DNA from: DASXBA01 sp046729895
GTDB taxonomy: Bacteria; Actinomycetota; Thermoleophilia; Solirubrobacterales; Thermoleophilaceae
Length of the DNA stretch: 18,629 bases
Direction: 5' to 3'
Assembly (NCBI GenBank): GCA_046729895.1
Contig: JBKPHP010000042.1
Location: 1 to 18,629, forward strand
A program made the translations under genes and the position numbers. Position 1 is the stretch's first letter. The number at the start of each line of letters is the position of its first letter. The notes beneath the pieces were generated by a model that ran no database searches, had not been told where the DNA came from, and saw only the letters and a list, made by a program, of their open reading frames with translations. Below are positions 1 through 7,861 of this stretch, one piece after another.

Positions 1-105
1 AGGCTGGTGCGAGTCGACGAGTACCCCGGCAGCCTGATGAGCGCCACCTCGTTCGTCACCGCAACGCCGCTGCCCCAGCTCCTGCGGGAGCGTTCCGCCG
101 AGTAG
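1..105 (+). CDS. C-terminal end of an unidentified protein (partial)
   Basis: Frame 1 is open from the window edge to a TAG at 103-105 and gives 34 residues ending in LLRERSAE. The composition (EYPGSLMS, TATPLPQLL) looks like real protein rather than a GC-rich shadow. The product cannot be named from this tail. It converges on the acyltransferase reading frame, with the hairpin at 129-166 just beyond its stop codon. Confidence 0.5.
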   Translation, partial: RLVRVDEYPGSLMSATSFVTATPLPQLLRERSAE

Positions 106-128
106 TCGCCGCCTGCTCCGCGGGGGTC

Positions 129-166
129 TGGCGCGTTTTCCCTGACATATTCAGGAAAAGGCGCCA
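129..166. terminator. Strong inverted repeat, probable bidirectional terminator
   Basis: The left arm 129-145 and right arm 151-166 pair over 15 bp (TGGCGC, TTTTCC and TGA blocks), with one mismatch (135/160), one bulged C (142) and a 5-base CATAT loop. It sits 24 bases past the stop of the + gene that ends at 105, and convergent to the - strand acyltransferase region, which is the expected place for a shared terminator. The A/T blocks inside the stem are unusual in such GC-rich DNA, so a dispersed repeat element is an alternative. I see no second copy in this window. Confidence 0.55.
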
Positions 167-251
167 GCCCCGGGCGCGAGCGCCCGTCGTCCCTCGATCG
201 AGGAGCCGTCGCTGTTGCGCCATTCCTGCGCCTCGGCGACGATGTTGCCGC

Positions 252-1082
252 CATGGCGTACGACGAAGAGCCGCCGCCGGCGAAGCGATCCTCGGCTGCC
301 CCGCCCTCGAAGAAGTCGCCCGCGAGGAGAATCGCCGGCATCGCCAGCGCCGTGATCGCGGCGGCCAGTCCGCAGCGCCGCTGAATCTCCGGGGTCATCG
401 TCTCAAGCCATTCCCGCCGCCCCGCCGCCGCTCCGAGCGAGAAGAGGATCAGATACTGCGGGAAGGTCCCGAGCTGCAGGTGGAACTGCTCGCTGCCGAT
501 TGGAAAGGCGAGGTGCGCGGCAAACGAGCTGACGGCGATCGCGAGCACGATGCCCGCCACGTCGCGCTCCCGCAGCTGGGCTCGGGAGGGCGCTCTCGTC
601 GGCGGGCGCAAGGCGCGCAGCAGCGCGTAGCCGAGTGAGAAGGCCAAAAGCGCCTCCAGAAACCAGGTCGGGCCGGGGGCGAAATGCCAGATCTGACCCC
701 AGAAGAACGACCAGAAGCCGCCCGTGCCGCCCTCGTTCTCGCGGTACGCGAAGTACTCGAGAGCCGGGCTGACCAGCAGCGTGTAGGCGAGGACCGGAAC
801 CCCGAGCCGAATCAGCCGGTCGCGCGCGAACTGCCCCGGGCCCTTGCGGTCGAGCGATGGACCGCTGAGCCGGCCCGCGATCAAGAAGAACAGGCCGAGG
901 CCGAAGAGCCAGCCGATGACGATCACGACGGTCAGCGCGTCGACAACACCGCTCGCCATCTCGTCGTAGGACTCCAGGTACCAGCTGCCGTCGAAGCCGT
1001 AGGTGATCGCGCTGTGGACCGCGATCACGCCGACGACGAGGAGAACCTTCAGGTTGTCGAGGTAGGGCCTGCGGGAGCTCAT
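252..1082 (-). CDS. Acyltransferase family 3 membrane protein, apparently 3'-truncated
   Basis: The protein starts with ATG at 1082 and reads MSSRRPYLDNLKVLLVVGVI, the typical opening of acyltransferase-3 (PF01757) integral membrane O-acyltransferases, followed by the early VHSAITYG histidine region. Several hydrophobic helices follow, for example around residues 42-60, 90-105, 135-155 and 175-195, along with the motif PTWFLEALLAF. These enzymes usually acylate surface sugars or other exported molecules at the membrane. Family resemblance fades after about residue 275 (GDFFEGGAAEDRFAGG). The expected last two or three helices are not seen, although the frame stays open without a stop to base 1. 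The end coordinate at 252 marks where similarity stops, not a stop codon. A different - frame between about 285 and 151 looks more protein-like and ends at a TGA at 153-151, so a frameshift, rearrangement or chimeric join is possible. Confidence 0.75.
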
Positions 1083-1190
1083 AGGGCCGTGAGAAGCATC
1101 CACCCGATCACCCCACCCATGGTCCTAGAGACTGTCGGACCCTCGAGAACTCATCAGGCAGCGGATGCTGACCGTGCGAGGCGTGGCCGA

Positions 1191-1196
1191 GTAGCA
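1191..1196 (+). promoter_or_regulatory. Possible -10 box for the VOC gene
   Basis: TAGCAT in the context GAGTAGCATCG, about 40 bases before the VOC start codon. The same TAGCATCG string recurs immediately before the gene at 8899. No convincing -35 box is seen. This is inference from pattern recurrence. Confidence 0.3.
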
Positions 1197-1224
1197 TCGA
1201 CGTCGCTTCGATCCCGGGTCACCT

Positions 1225-1232
1225 GAGGAGGA
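1225..1232 (+). promoter_or_regulatory. Ribosome binding site of the VOC gene
   Basis: The AGGAGGAG run ends 4 bases before the ATG at 1237. It is one of the strongest Shine-Dalgarno sequences in the window and fixes the start. Confidence 0.75.
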
Positions 1233-1236
1233 GAAC

Positions 1237-1707
1237 ATGGCGGCAAAGCCGATCCCGGAGGGCTACCACACGGTCACGCCGTACCTGGCCGTCGAAGACG
1301 CGGCCCAGGCGATCGAGTACTACAAGAACGTGTTCGGCGCCAAGGAGCTGGTCCGGATGGACGCGCCTGGCGGCGCGATCGGGCATGCGGAGCTCGAGGT
1401 AGGGGACTCGCGGGTGATGCTCTCCGATCCGTTCCCGCAGTCGTCCACGAAGCCGCCGAAGGAGCTCGGCGGCACGAGCGTGTCGGTCTTCATGTACGTC
1501 GAGGATGTCGACGCCGTCGTGAAGCAGGCGGTCGATGCGGGCGCCAAGGTGCTTATGGACGTCGCCGACCAGTTCTGGGGCGACCGCTTCGGCACCATCC
1601 AGGATCCGTTCGGCCACTCCTGGTCGATCGCGACACACGTCGAGGACCTGACGCCGGAGGAGATCGCCGAGCGCGGCAGGGCGGCGATGGCCGAGATGAG
1701 CGGCTGA
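1237..1707 (+). CDS. VOC (glyoxalase/PhnB-like) family protein
   Basis: A 156-residue protein whose beginning, YHTVTPYLAVEDAAQAIEYY followed by KNVFGA, is the classic first beta-alpha unit of a vicinal oxygen chelate fold. HAELEVGDSRVML matches the metal-ligand strand, and the second half carries VFMYVEDVDAVVKQAVDAGAK and FGTIQDPFGHSWSIATH. This is the PhnB/YkcA-like group of small cytosolic proteins, often metal-binding, with poorly known substrates (lyases, dioxygenases or antibiotic-binding proteins). The C-terminal EDLTPEEIAER tail is common in the group. The length is normal for a single-chain, two-module VOC protein. The gene stands alone, and its stop lies 29 bases from the convergent transporter stop. 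The family call is firm; the reaction is unknown. Confidence 0.9.
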   Translation: MAAKPIPEGYHTVTPYLAVEDAAQAIEYYKNVFGAKELVRMDAPGGAIGHAELEVGDSRVMLSDPFPQSSTKPPKELGGTSVSVFMYVEDVDAVVKQAVDAGAKVLMDVADQFWGDRFGTIQDPFGHSWSIATHVEDLTPEEIAERGRAAMAEMSG

Positions 1708-1736
1708 GGACTGGGAGGGACCCCGTCGGTGTGCCG

Positions 1737-3209
1737 CTAGGCCTCGGCGGGCTGGTCCCGCCCGGGAGCGCCGAGCTCGAGATGGGCGCGGCTGTCGCGG
1801 CCGCGTATCAGCACTAGCGTCAGGACGAGGCCGAGGGCTGCGATCACGGCGCCGCCGAGGAACGCGGACTGGAATCCCTCGGTGAGCGCGTTCGGCAGCG
1901 CCGAGTGATTCCCCCCGGAGCTCGCTACGACGTCGTCGGTTCGCGAATTGGCGATCGTGGCCAGCACCGCGAGCCCGAGCGCGCCCCCGATCTGCTGCGA
2001 GGTGTTGATCAGCCCGCTCGCGAGCCCCGACTCCTGCTCGCGCACGCCGGAGACGGCGGCGATCGTCGTCGTCACGAACGCGAAGCCGAGCCCGGTCGCC
2101 GCGAGGAGCGACGGACCGAGGATGTCGGTGACGAAGCCGCCGCCCACGGAGACCTGGGAGAACCACACGAGCGCCGCGGCTACGAACGCCATACCGGCGG
2201 CGAGCACGGGCTTGAAGCCGACGCGCGTCACGAGCTGGGACGCGATCGCCGACGCGACGATGATCATCAAAGCCAGCGGGAGATAGGAGAGCCCCGCTTT
2301 GATCGCGCTGTAGCCGAGCACCTGCTGCATGTAGAGCGTGATGAAGAAGAACATCGAGAACAGCGACGCGCCCACGAGGAGCCCGACGGCGTTGGCGCCC
2401 GTCAGGGTCCGAAGGCGGAAGATCCGGAACGGGACCAGGGGTGCCTCCGATCGGAGCTCGATCGCGACGAAAGCCGCGATCAGCGCCGCGGAGAGCGCCA
2501 CCAGCCCCAGCGTCTGGGCCGATCCCCACCCGGCGTCGGTCGCGTCAACGACGGCGTAGACGAGCGTCGAGAGGCCGGCGGTGACGCTCACCGCGCCGGC
2601 GGTGTCGAAGTGGCGCGTGGCCGACTCGGAGCGACTCTCCGCGATGACCCGCGGAGCGAGCGCCGCCACCACGAGCGCGACCGGCACGTTGATCCACAGC
2701 ACCCACTCCCAGCCGAGGCCGTCGGTGAGGATGCCGCCAAAGAGCACGCCGGCGGCGCCGCCCGCTCCGGCGACCGCTCCCCACGCCCCTAGCGCCTTGT
2801 TGCGCTCGGCGCCGTCGCTGAAGGTGGTGGTGATGATCGATAGCGCCGACGGCGAAATGATCGCCGCGCCGAGGCCCTGGGCTGCGCGGGCGGCGATCAG
2901 CTGACCCTCGGTAGCCGCGAAGCCGGCCGCGAGGGAGGCGGCCGCGACGAGGAGCAGCCCGGAAATAAACACGCGCCGGCGACCCATGAGGTCGGCCATG
3001 CGCCCCCCGAGCAGGAGGAAGCCACCGAACGTGAGCACGTAGGCGTTGACGACCCACGCGAGGTTCTCCTGGGAGAAGTCGAGCCCCTCGCCGATCGAGG
3101 GCAGAGCGACGTTCACGATCGACGCGTCGAGGACGACGATGAACTGCGCAAAGCAGAGGAGGATGAGGGCGATCCAGCGACGTTCCGTGTACGCATGGGG
3201 CTCGGTCAT
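1737..3209 (-). CDS. DHA2-family MFS drug/proton antiporter (EmrB/QacA type)
   Basis: The 490-residue inner-membrane exporter starts at ATG 3209 behind GAGAGGAGCAG. The frame is open further upstream, but that part crosses the divergent regulator's control region and is not membrane-like. LDASIVNVALP (residues 28-38) is the hallmark of 14-helix DHA2 pumps. Motif A is seen as GGRMADLMGRRRV (68-80), and the motif C region as GAVAGAGGAAGVLFGG followed by WEWVLWINVPV. Late helices and the ESGLASGLINTSQQIGGALG stretch are also typical. Such pumps export lipophilic drugs, dyes or metabolites in exchange for protons. The divergent TetR gene and the paired palindromes at 3261-3316 strongly suggest repression by that regulator with release by a ligand. 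The substrate cannot be deduced. Confidence 0.93.
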   Translation of the reverse strand: MTEPHAYTERRWIALILLCFAQFIVVLDASIVNVALPSIGEGLDFSQENLAWVVNAYVLTFGGFLLLGGRMADLMGRRRVFISGLLLVAAASLAAGFAATEGQLIAARAAQGLGAAIISPSALSIITTTFSDGAERNKALGAWGAVAGAGGAAGVLFGGILTDGLGWEWVLWINVPVALVVAALAPRVIAESRSESATRHFDTAGAVSVTAGLSTLVYAVVDATDAGWGSAQTLGLVALSAALIAAFVAIELRSEAPLVPFRIFRLRTLTGANAVGLLVGASLFSMFFFITLYMQQVLGYSAIKAGLSYLPLALMIIVASAIASQLVTRVGFKPVLAAGMAFVAAALVWFSQVSVGGGFVTDILGPSLLAATGLGFAFVTTTIAAVSGVREQESGLASGLINTSQQIGGALGLAVLATIANSRTDDVVASSGGNHSALPNALTEGFQSAFLGGAVIAALGLVLTLVLIRGRDSRAHLELGAPGRDQPAEA

Positions 3210-3260
3210 CTTCTGCTCCTCTCTTGCTTGCTGGCTTCCGTGATCTCTGCGATACTCGTT

Positions 3261-3278
3261 CTGGAACCTGAGTTCCGG
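3261..3278. promoter_or_regulatory. Palindromic operator 1 between pump and TetR gene
   Basis: CTGGAACCTGAGTTCCGG contains a perfect GGAAC/GTTCC dyad around a 4-base spacer, and the outer bases match at 6 of 7 positions per arm. It has the same architecture as the site at 3299-3316, centred 38 bp away. TetR-family regulators typically bind such dyads in the divergent promoter they control. Confidence 0.6.
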
Positions 3279-3298
3279 TTCCGATTTCGGCCCACTAT

Positions 3299-3316
3299 AC
3301 GGAATTGCGATTCCGG
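3299..3316. promoter_or_regulatory. Palindromic operator 2 between pump and TetR gene
   Basis: ACGGAATTGCGATTCCGG contains a perfect CGGAAT/ATTCCG dyad with a 4-base spacer. It shares the GGAAY-N4-RTTCCGG consensus with operator 1. A CTATAC string at 3295-3300 overlaps its left edge and could be a -10 box, so occupancy would block transcription. Confidence 0.6.
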
Positions 3317-3369
3317 TTGCAACCCCGAATTTCTGCCTACTGCCCCTAAGACGACTGGCAGGCGACGAA

Positions 3370-4032
3370 ATGGACAATCCGACCGCCTCGACGATCAGCC
3401 CGCAGCCGGCGGCGAAAGCCGCGACGGACGGCAAGCCCAAGCTGCGCGCCGATGCCCGGCGCAACCGCGAGGCCGTCATGGCGGCCGCGCGCGAGCGGTT
3501 TAGCAAGTGCGGCCTCGACTGCCAGATGGAGGACATCGCCCGCACCGCCGGCGTCGGGGTCGGCACCGTGTACCGCCACTTTCCGACCAAGGGCGACCTA
3601 ATCGCCGCCCTCGTCACCGACCGCTTCCGGCGGCTAGCGGAGCGCGCCGAGCAGGCGCTCGCCGAGGAGGACCCGTGGCAGGCGTTCTGCGATCTGATGC
3701 GCCATTCCGCAGAGCTCCAGGTGCGCGACCGCGCGCTATCGGAGTTCCTCAGCTCCCAGCCTCAGCTCGGTCAGTACGAGGCCGTCGAGAGTGGCCTGGC
3801 TGACCTGACGGCAGAACTGATCGCTAAAGCGCAGCGGGCAGGCGGGATGCGGAAGGACGCCGTCATCGAGGATGTGCCCACCCTGATCTGCGGGCTGGGC
3901 GCGGTGACCGCCGGCGCGGCCGGAAACATGCCGGAGCTGAACTGGGAGCGGTACGTCGAGATCATGCTCGACGGGCTGCGCGCTCCCGGCGTCCACAAGC
4001 TGCCGCCGCCTCGGGCCCTAATTCAGCGCTAG
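3370..4032 (+). CDS. TetR/AcrR-family transcriptional repressor
   Basis: A 220-residue protein. The N-terminal DNA-binding domain spans about residues 28-80: ADARRNREAVMAAARERF forms helix 1, then MEDIARTAGVGVGTVYRHF (53-71) forms the helix-turn-helix, followed by the typical PTKGDLIAAL. The rest is a helical ligand-binding and dimerisation domain of normal length, ending in an unstructured tail. The first 25 residues form a disordered Pro/Ala extension, so a slightly later start is possible, and no strong Shine-Dalgarno precedes ATG 3370. It is divergent from the DHA2 pump with a 160-base gap holding two matching palindromes, which is the standard layout for a local repressor that controls both itself and the pump. 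Confidence 0.93.
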   Translation: MDNPTASTISPQPAAKAATDGKPKLRADARRNREAVMAAARERFSKCGLDCQMEDIARTAGVGVGTVYRHFPTKGDLIAALVTDRFRRLAERAEQALAEEDPWQAFCDLMRHSAELQVRDRALSEFLSSQPQLGQYEAVESGLADLTAELIAKAQRAGGMRKDAVIEDVPTLICGLGAVTAGAAGNMPELNWERYVEIMLDGLRAPGVHKLPPPRALIQR

Positions 4033-4085
4033 GCCGCGGCGCGGACCGTCGCTTCCGCATCCCGCGATGAGCGAGCATGGCCGGC

Positions 4086-6554
4086 TCAGCGCGCACAGGA
4101 GCGTGCGACCAGCCGCCCGCGGCGGACTCTGAAGGCTGCGCGGAGCACATTTGCGCGGCGATCGAAGCGCCAGCGGCCGAGCCGCCCGCCGGCGGCCCTC
4201 AGCACGCAGGGGCGGAACCGATGCTTCAGCGCGGCTAGCGAGGCCTCGATCGTCCAGCGGCGCGTTCGCTTGGAGCGGATCGAGAGCTTCCAGCCGCCAC
4301 GCAGCTCGCGGGAGCGCAGTGTCCCGCCGTCGTCGAGGCGTGCGACCGAATGCCCCCGTGGGAACGCGAGCAGCACGCGCCGGCGCCTACGCTCGCGGAG
4401 CGAGACCGCCGGCGCACGGTCGCCGTATGCGGCCAGCGTGTCGACGTCGGGCGACAGGAGCGGCAGCAGGGTGCCGGCGCGGGCGAGCAGCGGCAACTGG
4501 GAGAGCGGGGCCGGCAGGGACAAGCGCCGCCGGCCACGCAGGAGGCGGGCCCGGCGCAGCGTCAGGCCGCCGTCGCTTGCGCGGTAGCTCGCCGACCGCC
4601 AGAGATCGATCCAGCGCCCCCGCGGCAGGTAGACGTCCCGCCGCACCGCGCCTTCGGTGATCACGGGCGCGGCCAGCAGGTCCGGGCCGAAAAGGAACTC
4701 GTCGTCTCGCGCCACGGCGCGGCGGTCGCCGGGGTAGGCAAGGGCGAGGTGACGCATGATCGGGAGGCCCCTGTGACGGTAGGCGCGGTCGGCCGCCGCC
4801 AGGTACGGATAGAGCTGCGTCCGCAGCTTCGCCCAGCGGCGCCAGTGCCGGACGATCTCCGGGTCCCAGACCTGCGGGCGGGGACTGTCCGGAATGTGGA
4901 TGCCGTTCGCCTCGGTGCGCATCACGCCGGACACCGTCCCGACCTGGATCCAGCGGATCAGCAGCTCGGGCGTCAGACGGTTCTCCAAAAGGGCGAAGAA
5001 GCCGCCGATGTCGGAGCCCCAGGTGCTCACGCCGGACAGCCCCATAGTGAGACCGTTCGTCACCACGGAGCGCAGGCCGTCGAAGCCCCAGTCCACGCTG
5101 GGGTCGCCGCCCCACACGACCGCCGAGCAGCGCGCCGAGCCGGTCCAGCCCGACCGCGCGAAGCGCACCGAGCGTGGGGCGGCGGCACGCGCGCCGCAGT
5201 GGTACTGGACGGGGTAGAGGTTGTGGAGTGGGGGGCCGCTCGTGCCATCGGCTGCACGCGCGTCAAGCGGGGTGTACTCGCCGAAGTCCTCCATCCAGCC
5301 GTCGTGGCCGTCCGCGATGGCCTCGCGCAGCAGGCGTCGGTACATCTCGCGACCCAGCGGAGCCGTGAAGTCGAAGGTCGAGACGACGAAACGCTCGAGC
5401 GTCGAATAGCGAAAGATGTATGGCCGTCCCCGCGGGTCGCGGACCAGCGCGCCACGGGCGGCGGCTTCGCCGTAGCGCGTGTGGTCCGTGCAGATCATCG
5501 GGTTGAAGTAGGTCGTGGTCGCGAGGCCGGCGCGGTGGAAGCGACCGACGCGCAGGCGCTCGGCCTCGCGGCGACCCCTCTGGCTCTCGCAGGGGAGGTA
5601 GTGGGTGTACGTCTGGGCCACGGAAAGCGGCAGGTCGGTGCGCTGAAGCCGGCTGAGGATCGCCTGCTCGTCGTCGCGGGGCTGATACCAGGGGCCGAAC
5701 ACGAAGGGCGCGGGCGGCGCGGGCTGTCGGCCGATCCGCGCGCTCAGACGGCGCAGCACGTCGGCCGGCCGCGGACCGGCGAATATTCGCAGCCCCAGCT
5801 TCGGTGACTCCACCTCCACGCTCCACGCCCGTCGCGACTGCGTGCCCAGACGGAAGAGGCTCGGCGCGGAGCCGTCGACCAGCACGCCGTAGCCGGCGGT
5901 GGAGAGCAGCCAAGGCATCGGGAAGTACGTCGCGTCATCGCGCGGGTGGAACCCCCACGCCGGCACGAAGGGCGGGACGAGGACGCGCTCGTCCTCCTCG
6001 AACGGTCCCTCGGCGACGTAGCTCTCCACCTCGCGCCCGCGTTGGTTCACGGCGTTCGAGCGCTCGCCGAAGCCGAGGTAGCGCTCGCGCGCACGCGCTC
6101 TGAATGCGATCCCGGTGTTCGTCACCTGCTCCACGCCGGGACCGCGCACACGCGCCGTCAGCCGAATCACCCCGGCGGCGTCCCGGCGGAGGGTCACAGC
6201 CAGCCGGCGTCCGCGCGGATCGTTCGTTGCCAGCGTCGCCCGGTAGCGGCCAGCCACCCGCGTGACGCGGCGCGAACGCGTGGCATGGAACCAGCGACCG
6301 GCGGCCTTGAATCCGAGTGCCCCGCTGGACCCGGCCCCGGTTCCCGCCCGCTGGCGCAGCACAACCCGCCCCGAGCGCTCGGCGAACGCCAGGCGCCACG
6401 GCGCCTCCCTCGTCACCGCGACGAGCGCCCCAGCGTCGACCCGCGCCTTCGCTTCGACCGCGGGCGGGAACGCCGCCGAGAGGATGCCCATCAGCGCGGC
6501 GACCGCGACGGCCGAGACTGACCAGGTACGGCGGCGCCCGCATGAGGGGAGCAC
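4086..6554 (-). CDS. Secreted glycoside hydrolase family 31 (alpha-glycosidase)
   Basis: An 822-residue enzyme starting at GTG 6554. Residues 1-36 form a signal peptide (RRR, then a hydrophobic SVSAVAVAALMGILSAAF core, then AVEAKA), so it acts outside the membrane. The GH31 barrel is clear. DGHDGWMEDFGEYTP carries the presumed nucleophile Asp423, VVWGGDPSVDWGFDG the presumed acid/base Asp484, and STWGSDIGGFF follows near residue 512. RWIQVGTVSGVMRTE and YPYLAAADRAYRHRGLPIMR complete the set, followed by beta-sandwich domains. The DFGE/WGGD pair resembles the YihQ-like branch, but I do not see that enzyme's sulfonate-binding Arg-x-x-Trp, so sulfoquinovosidase activity is unlikely and the sugar is undetermined. 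The C-terminal ~100 residues are very Arg-rich. The gene is monocistronic and convergent with the TetR gene (53-base gap). No Shine-Dalgarno is visible, and a TAGGCT box lies 6 bases before the start codon. Confidence 0.92.
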   Translation of the reverse strand: MLPSCGRRRTWSVSAVAVAALMGILSAAFPPAVEAKARVDAGALVAVTREAPWRLAFAERSGRVVLRQRAGTGAGSSGALGFKAAGRWFHATRSRRVTRVAGRYRATLATNDPRGRRLAVTLRRDAAGVIRLTARVRGPGVEQVTNTGIAFRARARERYLGFGERSNAVNQRGREVESYVAEGPFEEDERVLVPPFVPAWGFHPRDDATYFPMPWLLSTAGYGVLVDGSAPSLFRLGTQSRRAWSVEVESPKLGLRIFAGPRPADVLRRLSARIGRQPAPPAPFVFGPWYQPRDDEQAILSRLQRTDLPLSVAQTYTHYLPCESQRGRREAERLRVGRFHRAGLATTTYFNPMICTDHTRYGEAAARGALVRDPRGRPYIFRYSTLERFVVSTFDFTAPLGREMYRRLLREAIADGHDGWMEDFGEYTPLDARAADGTSGPPLHNLYPVQYHCGARAAAPRSVRFARSGWTGSARCSAVVWGGDPSVDWGFDGLRSVVTNGLTMGLSGVSTWGSDIGGFFALLENRLTPELLIRWIQVGTVSGVMRTEANGIHIPDSPRPQVWDPEIVRHWRRWAKLRTQLYPYLAAADRAYRHRGLPIMRHLALAYPGDRRAVARDDEFLFGPDLLAAPVITEGAVRRDVYLPRGRWIDLWRSASYRASDGGLTLRRARLLRGRRRLSLPAPLSQLPLLARAGTLLPLLSPDVDTLAAYGDRAPAVSLRERRRRRVLLAFPRGHSVARLDDGGTLRSRELRGGWKLSIRSKRTRRWTIEASLAALKHRFRPCVLRAAGGRLGRWRFDRRANVLRAAFRVRRGRLVARSCAR

Positions 6555-6952
6555 GCGAGCAGCCTATTCCCGGCACAACCGGCCGCCGGCGCTAGGACGA
6601 GCCCAGGTGGCGACTATGCCCCGCGCGGCGAGGTCATCTCTTCCAGGCGCTGGGCGGAGCTCACGAGCCAGGCTTTGACGGCAGCGATCTGCTCCGTGGC
6701 CAGGTCTCCGCCTCCTGTCTAGGCGACTGGTCGGCGAGGCCGGAGACGACCGCCTCCCGCAGCTGTCGATCCCCGTCGGAAGCAACGTCGGCGGCCGGTG
6801 GGCCTACGGTCGCGGCGGGAGGTAATCGACCCAGCCGTTGTGTGAGGGTCTAGCGTGGGTCGAAATGGAGGCGATGGAAGTCGGCGCTGGAGGATCGGCG
6901 AGCTCGCACAGCCGTTGGGGGTCCCACGAGGCTGACCCGGTCGGGTAGGCCC
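6555..6952. other. Gene-poor intergenic region (398 bases)
   Basis: This lies between the divergent GH31 and metallophosphoesterase starts. It holds the putative GH31 -10 box at its left end. On the - strand, AGGAGG (6716-6711) lies 7 bases before a CTG at 6703 that opens a 29-codon frame ending at 6614. Longer frames crossing the region run into the phosphoesterase gene and have shadow-like composition. I see no RNA gene or convincing repeat here. Confidence 0.5.
6561..6566 (-). promoter_or_regulatory. Putative leaderless -10 box of the GH31 gene
   Basis: TAGGCT on the - strand ends exactly 6 bases before the GTG at 6554. No Shine-Dalgarno is present. The spacing is identical to those at 8887-8892 and 16674-16679, which suggests that transcription starts at or next to the start codon. 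Confidence 0.45.
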
Positions 6953-7690
6953 ATGCGCGTCGCGGTTCTCTCCGACATCCACGGCAACCTCAACGCGCTC
7001 GACGCGGTCATATCCGAGCTCGAGCGGCGGGCCCCCGATCTCGTCATCCATGGTGGCGACCTCGCGCTGATGGGCTGCCAGCCCGCGGAGGTGATCGACC
7101 GCTTGCGCGAGCTCGGCTGGCCAGGCGTTGTCGGCAACACCGACGAGCTCCTATGGCGGCCGCAGGAGCGTGCGCGGCAGGAGAGCCGAGCGCCCAAGCT
7201 GCGCCCGTTGCTGAAGCTGCTCTTCGAGCTGTACGCGCCGGCTACCCGCGAGCTCCTGGGCGAGGAGCGACTCGGATGGCTGCGCGGGCTCCCGGCCGAG
7301 CACAGGCAGGACCGACTCGTGGTCCTACACGCCTCGCCAGGTGATCTCTGGCGCGCGCCGATGCCTGGCGCCGACGACCGCGAGCTGGCCACGACCTACG
7401 GTCCCCTGCATGCCTCGGAGGTCGTCTACGGGCACATCCACCGCCCCTACGTCCGTCCCCTCGGCGCGCTGACCGTCGCCAACAGCGGTAGCGTCGGCAT
7501 GCCTTGGGATGGCGACCCGCGTGCCGGCTACCTGCTCATCGAGGACGGCCGGCCGCGGGCGATCCGCGTCGAATACGACGTCGAGCGCGAGGCCGAAGCC
7601 CTGAGATGCTCGGCTTATCCCGACTGGCCTCGGCTGGCCGAGATGCGCCGTCGTGGAGCCTTCCTGCCGCCAGGCTGGGCCTCGGCTTGA
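6953..7690 (+). CDS. Calcineurin-like metallophosphoesterase (YfcE/MJ0936-like)
   Basis: A 245-residue cytosolic protein with every metal-binding motif of the family in order: SDIHGN (Asp8, His10), GGDL (Asp36), GNTDE (Asn62), LHASPGD (His126) and GHIH (His161, His163). These residues hold a two-metal centre that hydrolyses phosphomono- or diesters. The arrangement, including the NSGSVGMPWDGDPRAGYLLI segment, is that of single-domain phosphodiesterases such as MJ0936 and YfcE. The C-terminal ~40 residues form a helical extension ending in RRGAFLPPGWASA. The natural substrate is unknown. The gene is divergent from GH31 and starts at ATG 6953, with no strong ribosome site. Confidence 0.9.
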   Translation: MRVAVLSDIHGNLNALDAVISELERRAPDLVIHGGDLALMGCQPAEVIDRLRELGWPGVVGNTDELLWRPQERARQESRAPKLRPLLKLLFELYAPATRELLGEERLGWLRGLPAEHRQDRLVVLHASPGDLWRAPMPGADDRELATTYGPLHASEVVYGHIHRPYVRPLGALTVANSGSVGMPWDGDPRAGYLLIEDGRPRAIRVEYDVEREAEALRCSAYPDWPRLAEMRRRGAFLPPGWASA

Positions 7691-7779
7691 CGCCAGCCGC
7701 CCGGTGACGAGCTGCTTCAGGCGCGCGGTGTGCGCAGGGCTCCTCGGAGTGGACAAGGGGCGGCGCCAGCCGCCGCGCG

Positions 7780-7803
7780 GAACCGCGGTGAGTTCTGCGG
7801 TTC
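7780..7803. terminator. Inverted repeat, possible terminator or operator
   Basis: A perfect 7-bp stem, GAACCGC (7780-7786) with GCGGTTC (7797-7803), around a 10-base loop. It lies about 90 bases after the phosphoesterase stop and 58 bases before the NTF2-like start. It could end the upstream transcript or bind a regulator of the next gene. No U-tract follows. Confidence 0.3.
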
Positions 7804-7861
7804 ACGGCGGTCGTAGGTAAGTAGGCGAGCTTCCGACCACTCAGCAAGGGGAGGTCATCAC

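Noticed and set aside
684..1226. 180-codon + strand ORF opposite the acyltransferase gene
   Set aside because: Acidic, low-complexity shadow. The - strand frame has clear membrane helices and a family signature.
1219..2529. 436-codon - strand ORF overlapping the VOC and DHA2 pump genes
   Set aside because: Arg-rich shadow crossing two well-supported genes on opposite strands.
3210..3617. N-terminal extension of the DHA2 pump frame
   Set aside because: The extension covers the operators and the start of the TetR gene and is not membrane-like. ATG 3209 has a good ribosome site and the MTEPHAYTERRW start is typical.
4350..5807. 485-codon + strand ORF antisense to the GH31 gene
   Set aside because: Composition is rich in Arg/Ala/Gly/Val/His with no domain signature, and it mirrors the codon pattern of the well-supported GH31 frame. 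It is a typical high-GC shadow.
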